In this document: one piece after another, positions 1 to 8,356 of the stretch
Layout: each line of letters starts with the position of its first letter
Numbering within the stretch: the stretch's first letter is position 1
Assembly (NCBI RefSeq): GCF_002263495.1
Contig: NZ_CP022753.1
Location: 1,798,001 to 1,862,000 of the forward strand
Reading direction: 5' to 3'
From: Nocardiopsis gilva YIM 90087
GTDB lineage: Bacteria; Actinomycetota; Actinomycetes; Streptosporangiales; Streptosporangiaceae
DNA length: 64,000 nt
Position numbers and translations under genes: made by a program
Notes under the pieces: model-generated
The model's input: only the letters and a program-made list of their open reading frames with translations
Told to the model about the DNA's origin: nothing
Databases searched by the model: none

Positions 1-399
1 ACCGACCGGGGCGTGCTGACACCGGCCGACGTGCGCGTCATCGAGCGGGCCATCGACGCCATCGGCGACCTGCCGGGTGCCCCCGAACCGCCCGCGCGCA
101 TCCACGGCGACCTGTGGAGCGGCAACGTGATCTGGCAGGACGACGGCGCGGTGATCGTCGACCCCGCCGCCCACGGGGGCCACCGCGAGGCCGACCTCGC
201 CATGCTCGCGCTGTTCGGCCTGCCCTACCTGGACCGGGTGCGCGACGGCTACAACGAGGCGTTCCCCCTGGCCGCCGGGTGGCGTGGACGGATCGCGCTG
301 CACCAGCTGCACCCGCTGCTGGTCCACGCGTGCCTGTTCGGCGCCGCCTACCGGATCACCGCGCTCAACGCCGCCCAAGCCGTTCTGGGCGAGGTGTGA
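1..399 (+). CDS. Fructosamine/ketosamine-3-kinase family protein, C-terminal part
   Basis: The reading frame is open to the first base of the window, so this is the 3' part of a longer gene. The visible part holds the phosphotransferase catalytic loop HGDLWSGN, followed by a metal-binding Asp in VIVDPAAHGG and an acidic stretch READLAM, as in the fructosamine kinase/APH fold. Family members are about 290 residues, so roughly 130-160 residues lie upstream. The likely role is ATP-dependent phosphorylation of protein-bound fructosamine or ribulosamine, a deglycation repair step in the cytoplasm. The family assignment is solid from the motif order; the exact substrate is not determined. Confidence 0.85.
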   Translation, partial: TDRGVLTPADVRVIERAIDAIGDLPGAPEPPARIHGDLWSGNVIWQDDGAVIVDPAAHGGHREADLAMLALFGLPYLDRVRDGYNEAFPLAAGWRGRIALHQLHPLLVHACLFGAAYRITALNAAQAVLGEV

Positions 400-489
400 G
401 CGGCCTGAAAGGGGCGCAGTGGTCGGCGGGCCAGCCGCCACCGACGGGCGGCGTTGGCCGTCCGGAGCACCTGCGGCGGCGTCCCGTCC

Positions 490-1089
490 TCACCAGCTCA
501 CCAGCACCGTGGTGTCCGGGTACAGCTCGCCGGCGCCCGCGACGACGCAGTCGGTGACGGTCTCCTCATCGTCGGGTTCCGCGGCAGCGACGAGGGCCGC
601 TAGGTCCTTCTCGTCACCCGTCGTGGTGATTCCGGCATCCGACATGCACTCGCGGGCGTAGGACATGAGGTCGTCGGCCATGCGGGGTTCGTGGTCCTCG
701 GAATACCGATTCTCCACTTTCTCCAGGTGCGCGGTGAAGCAGGCGTCGCCGATATCCGCGACCGCGTCGTCGGGAATCCCCTTGCCGTCGAACCAGAGAT
801 CCATTCTCAGCTGATCGACGGGATCCCACCCGTTGTTGTCGAGATCGATTCCTCGCGTGCGCAGACATTTCTCCAGGCGCTTCACCGCGGCGGCGTAGTC
901 GTTCTCGTCGACCGTCCCTCCCGCCAGCAGCGCCTCCTGCTCGGCGATTCCGGCGTCGATCTCCGCCGCGCCCGGCGCGTCTGAGGACGCGGGAGCAGCG
1001 GCACCGCCGTCGGACGTGGGGAGCTGCGGGCCGCAGGCCGCCGCCGCGACGGCCAGGAGCGCGGCGGAGATGGTCGGTCGGGGGCGCAT
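490..1089 (-). CDS. Putative secreted lipoprotein
   Basis: 199 residues. The N-terminus has an Arg-rich start, a hydrophobic Ala/Leu stretch and a lipobox ending AAAC at about residue 19, followed by a Pro/Ser/Ala-rich linker. This predicts a lipid-anchored extracellular protein. The mature part is acidic, largely helical in composition and has three further cysteines (in KCLRTRGI, DACFTAH and ARECMSDAG) plus one near the C-terminus (TDCVV), so disulfides are possible. I do not recognise a domain. It starts 9 bases after the stop of the small secreted protein at 1099-1434 on the same strand, so the three genes from 1893 down to 490 probably form one operon. Confidence 0.7.
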   Translation of the reverse strand: MRPRPTISAALLAVAAAACGPQLPTSDGGAAAPASSDAPGAAEIDAGIAEQEALLAGGTVDENDYAAAVKRLEKCLRTRGIDLDNNGWDPVDQLRMDLWFDGKGIPDDAVADIGDACFTAHLEKVENRYSEDHEPRMADDLMSYARECMSDAGITTTGDEKDLAALVAAAEPDDEETVTDCVVAGAGELYPDTTVLVSW

Positions 1090-1098
1090 TCCACCGCC

Positions 1099-1434
1099 CT
1101 AGTAGTGCCGGATGCGATAGACCTTGCCGTTGCCCCAGCCCTTGTGGAAGCTGGTGCTGAGCCGGCCGGGCTTCGTCGAGATCTTCTTGAAGCCGGGAGC
1201 GTGGTGCCAGCGGCTGAGCGCACCGTCTCTCCGCTGCAACCGGACCCAGGCGTGGCCCAGACAGCCGCCGCGCGTCTTCTGCGTGGACGCGTAGGTATGG
1301 TCGCTCCTGCCCACATAGGTGCAGGTCCCGCGACGCATCGTGACCCAGTCCGTATGGGGTGGCGGGGCGGGGGCCATCGCGGTGGCCAGGGCCAGGGAGA
1401 CCGTGATCGCGGCGAATCGCGCAATGGCGGTCAT
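1099..1434 (-). CDS. Small secreted cationic two-cysteine protein (paralogue A)
   Basis: 111 residues. The ATG at 1434 is chosen because GGAGGAGGTGAAGG sits just upstream; the open frame upstream of it is not protein-like. A signal peptide (MTAIARFAAITVSLALATAMA) is followed by a basic domain of about 85 residues with two cysteines in RGTCTYVG and RGGCLGHAWVRLQ, then GFKKIST and a C-terminal GKVYRIRHY. It is clearly paralogous to the next gene (1546-1893): the spacing of both cysteines, HAWVRLQ, FKKI and GKVYRI are shared. Function is unknown. A secreted, disulfide-bonded, Arg/Lys/Trp-rich domain could bind the cell wall or act as an antimicrobial, but that is inference only. Confidence 0.75.
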   Translation of the reverse strand: MTAIARFAAITVSLALATAMAPAPPPHTDWVTMRRGTCTYVGRSDHTYASTQKTRGGCLGHAWVRLQRRDGALSRWHHAPGFKKISTKPGRLSTSFHKGWGNGKVYRIRHY

Positions 1435-1545
1435 ACGTTCCTTCACCTCCTCCAACCGTGCGCGGCCGGCGGGCCGCGGAGGCGCGACTCTCCCTCGGCG
1501 GCCGATCCGCGGCCTGCCGGTACCGCGCACAGCGCGCCTACCGGC

Positions 1546-1893
1546 TCAGCGGTGGTGGATCCGGTAGACCTTCCCCTTGCGCCATGTCTTGTGCATGCTC
1601 TTCTTGAGCTGGCCCTTGGTCGTGCGGATCTTCTTGAAGTTCTTGGCGTGCCGCCATGGGCTGTAGTAGCCGTTCTTCTTCTGCAGGCGGACCCAGGCGT
1701 GCCCCTTGCACTTGCCCCGCACCTTCTGCGTCCACGCGCTCGTGTGGTTGCTGCCGCCGATGTAGGTACAGCTTGCGCGGTTCATCGTGACCGACGCCCG
1801 GTGGGCCGATGCCGCGGGGGCGGTCGCGGTGAACAGGCCACCGACCAGCACGGCGGAGACCGCAGCAGCGCCGATTCTTCGTATGACCGTCAT
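1546..1893 (-). CDS. Small secreted cationic two-cysteine protein (paralogue B)
   Basis: 115 residues from the ATG at 1893. It has a signal peptide with an AlaSerAla-type cleavage region (PAASAHR) followed by a strongly basic domain: cysteines in RASCTYIGG and RGKCKGHAWVRLQ, an aromatic segment YYSPWRHA, then NFKKIRT and KVYRIHHR at the end. The sequence aligns end to end with paralogue A, 112 bases downstream on the same strand, implying tandem duplication. It is the first gene of the predicted three-gene secreted operon. I do not recognise the family by name; secretion and a single disulfide are the supported properties. Confidence 0.75.
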   Translation of the reverse strand: MTVIRRIGAAAVSAVLVGGLFTATAPAASAHRASVTMNRASCTYIGGSNHTSAWTQKVRGKCKGHAWVRLQKKNGYYSPWRHAKNFKKIRTTKGQLKKSMHKTWRKGKVYRIHHR

Positions 1894-2184
1894 TCTTCTG
1901 CTCCGTCCAGGAATGATTTTCCTTTCTGCCCCGTTGTCGACCGACCCTTGCTGATATCGCGGGCGCGCACAAGGCGGTTTTCGTGTCCCAGTGTGGCCAG
2001 CGGTCGTCATTTCAATCGATGACAGCGGAAACTCTGTGCACACATGGAAATGCGGTGATCCACTTCTGCCCAATATCCCGATCCGGCACTCGGGGGCTTT
2101 CTGTCCGCTGCTTCGGGCATCACTGTGCGTAGCTGGGGCCCTGGGGTGATCGAGAAGTTATGGAGATCCTCTAAAGTCGGGGTC

Positions 2185-3054
2185 GTGACTTGGCCAGGAA
2201 ACCCCCAGAACGGCAATTACGGCTACCCTCAGCAGCAGGGTGCGCCGGCACCACGTCACTCGGGCGGAATGAGCCCCCTCATGCTGGCCCTGCTGGCCAT
2301 GGTCATGGTCGTGGCGGTGGCCATCGCGGTCGTGGTCGTGTGGAACACGCTGCGCGAGTCCCCCCAGATCGCCGCGCCGGAGCCGTCGCCCAGCGCCACG
2401 GCGCAGGAGGTCGACGACGAACCCTCCGCGGAGCCGTCGGAACCATCGGAGTCCCCCGACGAACCGGAGGAGCTGATCAACTCCGGGTGGCGGACCGTCA
2501 AGTCCGACAAATGGGGCTTCACCTACGAGGTGCCGCCGTCGGACGACGACTGGGCGGCCAAGGGCGACGGCTTCATCGTGGGACAGGGCGAGGACGAGAA
2601 CGGCACGCCCGAGATCGCGATGAGCGGGGTCGCCATCTACAAGGACCAGCCCTGCGACGGCTGGGGCGACCGCGCGGTCACCGGGGCCCAGGGCATCACC
2701 GAGACCCAGGACACCGCCGCGATGGCCAAGGGTGTGGCCACGAAGTGGGCCGAACTCAGCTTCACGACCGACGCCGGTGCGGCCACCACGTCGGTGCGCA
2801 CGGTCGAGGCGTTCTCCAACAACGGGCTGAAGGGGCACCGCGCGATCGTCGACGCCAAGCTGAAGAAGCCCAAGGCGGGCTGCCAGCCGCCCACCGCCGA
2901 GGTGCACACCGTGGTCGTCCCTAACCCCGACGAGGAGAACGCGGTCCGCGCCTTCACCATCGTCGCCGACACCGGCCTGCCCGACGCGGAGGACACGGAC
3001 GTCCTGGAGAAGATCCTGAACAGCCTGCGCGACGAGGACTACGAGGTCGAATAG
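2185..3054 (+). CDS. Single-pass membrane protein with extracytoplasmic domain
   Basis: A Pro/Gln/Gly-rich cytoplasmic head (GYPQQQGAPAPRH) is followed by one strongly hydrophobic segment at about residues 30-52 (MLALLAMVMVVAVAIAVVVV), then an acidic Ser/Pro/Glu-rich linker and a globular domain of about 190 residues containing two cysteines (DQPCDGW and AGCQPP). This is the common actinomycete layout for membrane-anchored extracytoplasmic domains. The GTG at 2185 is preferred because the protein-like sequence begins there; the frame is open from 2125 and no convincing ribosome site separates the choices, so the start is uncertain. Function unknown. Confidence 0.75.
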   Translation: MTWPGNPQNGNYGYPQQQGAPAPRHSGGMSPLMLALLAMVMVVAVAIAVVVVWNTLRESPQIAAPEPSPSATAQEVDDEPSAEPSEPSESPDEPEELINSGWRTVKSDKWGFTYEVPPSDDDWAAKGDGFIVGQGEDENGTPEIAMSGVAIYKDQPCDGWGDRAVTGAQGITETQDTAAMAKGVATKWAELSFTTDAGAATTSVRTVEAFSNNGLKGHRAIVDAKLKKPKAGCQPPTAEVHTVVVPNPDEENAVRAFTIVADTGLPDAEDTDVLEKILNSLRDEDYEVE

Positions 3055-3211
3055 GAGGCCGGTGAGGGGGATGTGCGACCCTCCCGTCGCGAGTAGGGTA
3101 AGGACCTCCGGTGCGGCCCCACAGGGCGCATCGTGCCCGGGTTCCTCCGCGGTGACAAGGGCCCGGCGCCCGAGGGTGAGCCGAGCCGGACTCACTCGGA
3201 AGGAGCCTCCG

Positions 3212-3622
3212 ATGCAGGACGAGCTGCCGACCCGGCTCTCCCTGACCCTGCCCGGCCCGTTCGCCACCTGGATGGCCACGACGGCGGTGGCCACCACCCG
3301 CGACGCGAACCCCTTCCACCAGGCGGCACAGGACGCGCTGGCCGCCGCCCAGACCGACGCCACCGGCCAGACCGTCGTCACCGGCACCGTCGACGCCATC
3401 TGCGTGATCGCCGATCACGCCTACAACCTGCTGCACAACCCCGCCATCGCTGGGGACCTCGGCGACGCCGCCATCACCGTGGTCAACCGCTTCCATGCCG
3501 CGATGGCGCCGTTCACCGGCAAGGAGGGGTTCTGCGTCGACTGCGGCGGCACGGGACGCACCCGGTCGGGCACCACCTGCCCCATCTGCAAGGGCACCGG
3601 GCGGCTGCCCACGGGCTGGTAG
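3212..3622 (+). CDS. Small protein with C-terminal DnaJ-type zinc-finger repeats
   Basis: 136 residues from ATG 3212, with GGAAGGAG just upstream. The N-terminal 105 residues are helical and Ala/Thr-rich with no recognised domain. The last 30 residues carry CVDCGGTG and CPICKGTG, two CxxCxGxG modules like those of the DnaJ central domain, which would bind one zinc ion. Only two of the usual four modules are present. The gene ends 46 bases before a strong hairpin. A role in protein or RNA contact is plausible, but the function is not known. Confidence 0.75.
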   Translation: MQDELPTRLSLTLPGPFATWMATTAVATTRDANPFHQAAQDALAAAQTDATGQTVVTGTVDAICVIADHAYNLLHNPAIAGDLGDAAITVVNRFHAAMAPFTGKEGFCVDCGGTGRTRSGTTCPICKGTGRLPTGW

Positions 3623-3667
3623 CTCGCCCAACCGGAGGAGCACCGGCCACACCAACGACACACGTGG

Positions 3668-3690
3668 GGGCGGCCGTTCCACGGCCGCCC
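3668..3690. terminator. Hairpin between convergent genes
   Basis: Perfect 10-base stem GGGCGGCCGT / ACGGCCGCCC with a 3-base loop, placed between the stop at 3622 (+) and the stop at 3729 (-). There is no long T run, as usual for high-GC actinomycetes. It probably serves both strands. Confidence 0.7.
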
Positions 3691-3728
3691 ACCAGGATTC
3701 CTCATCTCCCGTCATCGGTCCGCACGCA

Positions 3729-4103
3729 TCACCGCTTGCCGTTCCTACCGTTCTTGCCGTCGCCATCCGTCGTGTCGGTGCCGGGAGTCCAGTTGAGCAC
3801 GCTGGCGCGCTCCATGAACTCCTCGACGGTGAGGTCGCCCCGCGCGAACCGGTCGGCGAGTGTGCGCTTGGCGTCGGTCTCCGGCGGCTCCGGCGCGGAG
3901 CGGGCCCACGGCGGACGTCCGCCTCCCCGGCGCGCCATGAACAGGAAGGCGGCGAGGGCGAGCAGGAAGAGCAGGAAAAACACGGCGGCTCCGATCGCTG
4001 GGAAGAACGGGGGCGGTCCACCGCCCCAGTGCGGCATATTCGGCATCTCCCGGACGGCCGCCGCGAGGCCCGCGACGGCTCCGGCGCTCAATGTGGTGTT
4101 CAT
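3729..4103 (-). CDS. SHOCT-domain small membrane protein
   Basis: 124 residues. A Gly/Pro-rich N-terminal part is followed by a transmembrane segment (AIGAAVFFLLFLLALAAFLF, about residues 37-56) and a cytoplasmic tail containing a SHOCT motif, TLADRFARGDLTVEEFMER. SHOCT domains are short oligomerisation motifs found in actinomycete membrane proteins of unknown role. The C-terminus is a Gly/Asn/Lys-rich tail. It is divergent from the sensor kinase at 4238, and such proteins often sit beside sensor genes, but no functional link can be shown here. Confidence 0.8.
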   Translation of the reverse strand: MNTTLSAGAVAGLAAAVREMPNMPHWGGGPPPFFPAIGAAVFFLLFLLALAAFLFMARRGGGRPPWARSAPEPPETDAKRTLADRFARGDLTVEEFMERASVLNWTPGTDTTDGDGKNGRNGKR

Positions 4104-4224
4104 GTGTCCCAGACTCCGCCACGCCGCCTACACGTGTCATCGGCCCAGCTGCGGCTTCACGCGTACGCGCCCGGCCGTACCCGCCGTACGCCCTGCGCAC
4201 GACGCCGTAGCGGGGGTGCCCGTC

Positions 4225-4230
4225 TAGTGT
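4225..4230 (+). promoter_or_regulatory. TANNNT -10 element 7 bases before the sensor kinase start
   Basis: TAGTGT ends exactly 7 bases before the GTG at 4238, the spacing seen for leaderless transcripts in actinobacteria. A GGAAGG lies between them, so a conventional start site is not excluded. No clear -35 was found. Confidence 0.4.
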
Positions 4231-4237
4231 CGGAAGG

Positions 4238-5593
4238 GTGAGTGAACAGGTTGCGCCCGTCGACCCGCGGGTGACGCACCGGGGTGTTGCCTTAGACGTG
4301 CTCCTTGGGGTCGTCATCGGCGTCCTCGCGCTGGGCGCGGCCCACTGGCAGATGGCCGGTCCCCCGGAGAGGATGATGGGGCCCTCCGGAATGGACGGGC
4401 CCCCGTGGCCATCGGGTCCGCCCTGGGGGCCAGGCAGGCCGGGTGGGCCAGGGGCCTGGCAGGGCATGGAGTTCACGCCCCTCGCGCCGATCGCCTACCT
4501 GTGCGCGGCCGTGGTCGCGGGGAGCGTGATGGTGCGCCGGTTCCGGCCGCGCATCGGATTCGCCGCGGCGACGCTCGGGTCGACCGCTTTCATCGCACTG
4601 GGACCCGGCTACGGGCCGATCGTGCTCGGGCCCGCCGTTCTGCTGTTCACCCTCGCCTCCCGGCTCCCGCCGCGCCGCTGGGTCTGGTGGACGCCGCTGC
4701 TCATCCCGGTCTTCCTCGCCGGGCAGCTCGACCGTCCCTACCTCGGCCTGCTCAGCCTCGACACCCTGGTGCGGCTCGTCCCGGCGGTGGCCGTGGCGAC
4801 GGCCATCGCCGCCATCGGCGTCGTCTTCCGCTCCCGCTGGGTGAGCAGTCGCCTGCAGCGGGAGGAGGAGGTGCGCCGGTCCGTCTACGAGGAGCGGCTG
4901 CGCATCGCCCAGGAGGTGCACGACGTCGTCGGGCACAGCCTCTCGGTCATCAACATGCAGGCCGGAGTGGCCCTGCACGTCCTGAACAAGCGCCCCGACC
5001 AGATTCAGCCCTCCCTGGAGGCGATCCGGCAGACCAGCAAGGACGCCCTGGAGGAGCTGCGCGGCACCCTCGCGGTCTTCCGCGACCCGCAGGACGTCCG
5101 CGAGCACGGCGCGCCCGTCGGCGACGCCGAGGACGCCGGGGAGACCGACCAGAGGCCCGGCCACACACCATCCTCTGGCCAGGGCCGCGAACCCCTTCCC
5201 GGCCTCGACCGCCTCGACGACCTCGTCGTCGGGATCGCCACGGCCGGGCGCACCGTCAACGTGCGCACCGAGGGCACACCGGCCGCGCTCCCGGCAGCGG
5301 TGGACCACGCGGCCTACCGCATCGTCCAGGAGGCGCTGACCAACGTCGTGCGACACGCGGGCCAGGCTGACGCCACCGTGCTGATCCGCTATGGTCCCAC
5401 CGAGGTCGCCGTGGAGATCACGGACAACGGCTCGGGCGGGAGCACGGGAGATCCCGGCACCGGCAGCGGGATCGCCGGGATGCGGGAGCGCGCCCGTGCC
5501 GTCGGTGGCCGACTGACAGCGGGGCCGCGTCCCGAGGGCGGATTCGCCGCCCGCGCCGAGCTGCCGCTGGGGACAGGGCGGGGTGGGCAATGA
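4238..5593 (+). CDS. Two-component sensor histidine kinase, NarL/DesK type
   Basis: 451 residues with a GTG start preceded by GGAAGG. The N-terminal half is a membrane sensor: a first hydrophobic segment near residues 18-33, a Pro/Gly/Met-rich loop, then about five further membrane segments up to residue 200. The HisKA_3 dimerisation box is EVHDVVGHSLSVINMQAG, with the phosphorylated His in EVHD. The HATPase domain shows YRIVQEALTNVVRHAG (N box), EITDNGSGG (G1) and GSGIAGMRERA (G2). It autophosphorylates and passes phosphate to the response regulator at 5590, whose start overlaps its stop by 4 bases (ATGA). The Pro/Gly/Met-rich loop is the only clue to the stimulus, which is unknown. Confidence 0.92.
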   Translation: MSEQVAPVDPRVTHRGVALDVLLGVVIGVLALGAAHWQMAGPPERMMGPSGMDGPPWPSGPPWGPGRPGGPGAWQGMEFTPLAPIAYLCAAVVAGSVMVRRFRPRIGFAAATLGSTAFIALGPGYGPIVLGPAVLLFTLASRLPPRRWVWWTPLLIPVFLAGQLDRPYLGLLSLDTLVRLVPAVAVATAIAAIGVVFRSRWVSSRLQREEEVRRSVYEERLRIAQEVHDVVGHSLSVINMQAGVALHVLNKRPDQIQPSLEAIRQTSKDALEELRGTLAVFRDPQDVREHGAPVGDAEDAGETDQRPGHTPSSGQGREPLPGLDRLDDLVVGIATAGRTVNVRTEGTPAALPAAVDHAAYRIVQEALTNVVRHAGQADATVLIRYGPTEVAVEITDNGSGGSTGDPGTGSGIAGMRERARAVGGRLTAGPRPEGGFAARAELPLGTGRGGQ

Positions 5594-6246
5594 CGATCCG
5601 GGTGGCGGTGGCCGACGACCAGGCGCTCGTCCGCATGGGGCTGCGGGTGCTGATCGAGGCCGAGGACGACCTGGAGCCGGCCGGTGAGGCGGCCGACGGG
5701 CGCGAGGCGGTCGACCTGGTCCGCAGGGAGCGGCCGGACGTCGTCCTGATGGACGTGCGCATGCCGGTCATGGACGGCATCGCAGCGCTGCGCGAGATCG
5801 TGGCCGACGAGCGCCTGGCGGACACCCGCGTCATCGTGCTCACCACCTTCGAGCTGGACGAGTACGTCTTCGACGCGCTGCGGGCCGGGGCCTCCGGATT
5901 CCTGATCAAGGACAGCGACCCCGATGAGCTGCTGCGCGCGATCCGGCTGGCCGCGGCGGGGGAGTCGCTGCTGTCGCCGTCGGTCACCCGGCGGGTCATC
6001 TCGACCTTCGCCACGCGTGCCCCGGGCGACGATGGCGCGCGACGGGCGCTCAAGGAGCTCACCGAGCGCGAGCTGGAGGTGCTCGCGCTGGTGGGGGAGG
6101 GACTGTCGAACGCGGAGATCGCCGAGCGGCTCGTCGTCAGCCCGGCGACCGCGCGCACGCACGTGAGCCGTGCGATGGTCAAGCTGCACGCCAGGGACCG
6201 GGCGCAACTCGTCGTCATCGCCTACCGATCCGGCCTTGTCCGCTGA
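5590..6246 (+). CDS. Response regulator, NarL/LuxR family
   Basis: 218 residues. The receiver domain has the acidic pocket AVADDQ, phospho-acceptor Asp in VVLMDVRMPVMDG, the conserved Thr in VLTTFELDEYV and the Lys in FLIKDSDP. The C-terminal LuxR-type HTH is at about residues 150-212 (LTERELEVLALVGEGLSNAEIAERL and VSPATARTHVSRAMVKL). It is translationally coupled to the upstream sensor kinase through a 4-base overlap and is its cognate DNA-binding output. Downstream lies a large palindrome at 6257-6320. Target genes cannot be read from the window. Confidence 0.95.
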   Translation: MTIRVAVADDQALVRMGLRVLIEAEDDLEPAGEAADGREAVDLVRRERPDVVLMDVRMPVMDGIAALREIVADERLADTRVIVLTTFELDEYVFDALRAGASGFLIKDSDPDELLRAIRLAAAGESLLSPSVTRRVISTFATRAPGDDGARRALKELTERELEVLALVGEGLSNAEIAERLVVSPATARTHVSRAMVKLHARDRAQLVVIAYRSGLVR

Positions 6247-6256
6247 CCCTTTCCCT

Positions 6257-6320
6257 CGTTGATCTCGGGGATATCGACCGAATTTCGGCGGGGATTCCGT
6301 CGATATCCCCGAGATCAACG
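6257..6320. terminator. Large palindrome between convergent genes, likely bidirectional terminator
   Basis: Arms 6257-6278 and 6299-6320 are perfectly complementary over 22 bases (core TTGATCTCGGGGATATCGAC). The loop itself contains CCGAATTTCGG, another near-perfect palindrome. Imperfect complementarity extends outward through both flanking stop codons (GCTGACC at 6242-6248 against GGTCAGC at 6329-6335). Its position between converging ends at 6246 (+) and 6331 (-) fits a two-way terminator; it could also be one copy of a dispersed repeat. Confidence 0.75.
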
Positions 6321-6330
6321 GGGAACGCGG

Positions 6331-7302
6331 TCAGCCCTTCATACTCCCCGCGAGCAGTCCCCGCACGAAGTAGCGCTGCAGCGAGAAGAACACGATCAGC
6401 GGCACCACCATGGAGACGAACGCGCCCGCGGTGAGCCGCTGCCACTCCTCGCCGCGTGTGCCGGCCATCTCGGCGAGCCGGACGGTGAGCGGGGCGACCT
6501 CGACGCTGCCGCCGGCGAAGATCAGCGCCACCAGGAGGTCGTTCCAGCCCCACAGGAACTGCAGGATCGACAGCGACACCAGGGCCGGAACGATGAGCGG
6601 GAGCACGACCCGGCGGAAGATGACGCCGTGCCCGGCGCCGTCGGCGCGGGCGGCTTCGATCAGGCTCTTCGGCAGTTGGACGATGAAGTTGTGCATCAGG
6701 AAGACGCCCAGGGGCAGGCCGAAGATGGTGTGGGCGACCCACACGCGGGTGAACTGGAACGCGCCCTGCAGGTCCCAGGCGGGCAGGACCTGGGTGGTGC
6801 CGATGGTGAGTCCGTCGGAGAACAGGCTGAGCAGCGGGACCAGGGACATCTGCAGTGGGACGATCTGCAGCGCGAAGATGCCGATGAAGATCCAGTCGCG
6901 CCCGGGGAAGTTCATCCACGCCAGTGCGTAGGCGGTGAGCGCGGCGATGGCGACCACGAAGACCATGGTCGGCAGGGCGATGACGAAAGAGTTGACGAAG
7001 TAGCTGGCCAGCTGCCGGGTGCTGGTGCCGCCGAACAGCACCTCCTCGTAGTTGCGCAGGGTCAGGGAGGGGTCGCTGAAGAACGTCCACCAGCCGGTGC
7101 CCTTGATCTGGTCTTCGGGGCGGAACGAGGAGATGAGCAGCCCGGCGGTGGGCAGCGTCCACAGCACCGCGATGATGATGGCCGCGGCGCTCGCCCCGGT
7201 GCCGGAGAGCCTGCGGCGCACGCGGGCGGCGGCGCTCGGTCGTGCGGCGGCCGTGCGGTCGGGAGCGGGATCGGGGCCGGTGCGGGGCGGGGACAGGATC
7301 AC
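6331..7302 (-). CDS. Carbohydrate ABC transporter permease, MalG type
   Basis: 323 residues. The GTG start at 7302 overlaps the TGA of the upstream permease as GTGA; the longer frame upstream of it is a shadow of that gene. Six membrane segments are visible, beginning with AAAIIIAVLWTLPTAGLLISSF. The EAA loop that contacts the ATPase is PKSLIEAARADGAGHGVIFR, and the C-terminus RYFVRGLLAGSMKG is typical of MalG-like subunits. It partners the permease at 7299-8285 and the binding protein at 8357-9715 to import a sugar. No ATPase is encoded nearby, so a shared MsiK-like ATPase is likely, as is usual in actinomycetes. Confidence 0.95.
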   Translation of the reverse strand: MILSPPRTGPDPAPDRTAAARPSAAARVRRRLSGTGASAAAIIIAVLWTLPTAGLLISSFRPEDQIKGTGWWTFFSDPSLTLRNYEEVLFGGTSTRQLASYFVNSFVIALPTMVFVVAIAALTAYALAWMNFPGRDWIFIGIFALQIVPLQMSLVPLLSLFSDGLTIGTTQVLPAWDLQGAFQFTRVWVAHTIFGLPLGVFLMHNFIVQLPKSLIEAARADGAGHGVIFRRVVLPLIVPALVSLSILQFLWGWNDLLVALIFAGGSVEVAPLTVRLAEMAGTRGEEWQRLTAGAFVSMVVPLIVFFSLQRYFVRGLLAGSMKG

Positions 7303-8285
7303 AGCGACTGCGCCTCCCTGGTGCGTCGGGCGTTCCGGATCTGGATCAGGACGAGCGGGATGACCAGGAGGAACATGAACACGGCCAGCGCGGACCCGTG
7401 GCCCAGCTGGCCGTAGCGGAACGCCTGGCTGTACATCTCGTTGGCGATGACGGAGGTGCCGAACTGGCCGCCGGTCATGGTGCGGACGATGTCGAAGATC
7501 TTGAGGGTCTGCACCGAGATAGTGATGAGGACGACCGTGACCGTGGGCCAGATGGACGGCAGGGTGATGCGCCAGAACTGCTGCCAGCCGTTGACGCCGT
7601 CGATGCGGGCGGCCTCCACGATCTCGGCGGGGATGGCCTTGATGGCGGCCGAGAGGATGACCATGGCGAACCCGGCCTGGATCCAGATCAGGACGACGAT
7701 CAGCAGCAGTGTGTTCAGCGGGCCTTCGAGCAGCCACTGGCGGGGCTCGCCCCCGGCCCAAACGAGGAGCTGGTTGAGCAGTCCGATCTGGTCGGCGTTG
7801 GCGGGGCGGAAGGCGTAGACGAACTTCCAGATGATGCTGGCGCCGACGAACGAGATCGCCATCGGCATGAACAGCAGCGACTTGGCGATGGACTCGTAGC
7901 GGGAGCGGTCGACGAGCACGGAGTAGACCAGGCCGGTGGCGGTGGCGAGGACCGGGGCGAAGATGACCCACAGGAAGGTGTTGCGCAGCACGAGCAGGAT
8001 CTCGGGCCGCGTGAACATCCAGACGTAGTTGTCCCAGCCCACCGATGTGTCGCCGCCGGGGCCGTGGAAGGAGAGCACCGTGGTGCGGATGACGGGGTAG
8101 ACCAGGCCGGTCAGGAGCAGGATTCCGGCGGGGGCCAGGAAGCAGGTGGCCTGCCACCAGTCGTAGCGGGTGCGCGGGCCGCCGTCCACGGCGAGCAGCA
8201 GGACACCGATGACGGCGAGGAACGCGGCCACGGCGATGACCAGCCAGAGGAGCTTGGGAAGCTCAGCGAAGATGTCGAATGCCAT
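7299..8285 (-). CDS. Carbohydrate ABC transporter permease, MalF type
   Basis: 328 residues from ATG 8285. Membrane segments begin at residue 12 (LLWLVIAVAAFLAVIGVLLLA), continue after a basic loop, and end with ALAVFMFLLVIPLVLIQI. The EAA motif is PAEIVEAARIDGVNGWQQF. The stop overlaps the start of the second permease. The sequence family (with an extended N-terminal membrane segment and the FRPANADQIG loop) resembles alpha-glucoside-type importers, but the sugar cannot be named with confidence. It is the second gene of the operon after the binding protein, with a 71-base gap. Confidence 0.95.
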   Translation of the reverse strand: MAFDIFAELPKLLWLVIAVAAFLAVIGVLLLAVDGGPRTRYDWWQATCFLAPAGILLLTGLVYPVIRTTVLSFHGPGGDTSVGWDNYVWMFTRPEILLVLRNTFLWVIFAPVLATATGLVYSVLVDRSRYESIAKSLLFMPMAISFVGASIIWKFVYAFRPANADQIGLLNQLLVWAGGEPRQWLLEGPLNTLLLIVVLIWIQAGFAMVILSAAIKAIPAEIVEAARIDGVNGWQQFWRITLPSIWPTVTVVLITISVQTLKIFDIVRTMTGGQFGTSVIANEMYSQAFRYGQLGHGSALAVFMFLLVIPLVLIQIRNARRTREAQSL

Positions 8286-8356
8286 AAAGCCCGCCGGATC
8301 CCTCGCTCATCGTCGGTCGGTGTCGGAAGTCCGGTCCCAGAGCCGTCGGCCCTGGG

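Noticed and set aside
2158-3399. 413-residue minus-strand open frame over 2158-3399
   Set aside because: It is antisense to the membrane protein at 2185-3054, with no domains and shadow-like composition.
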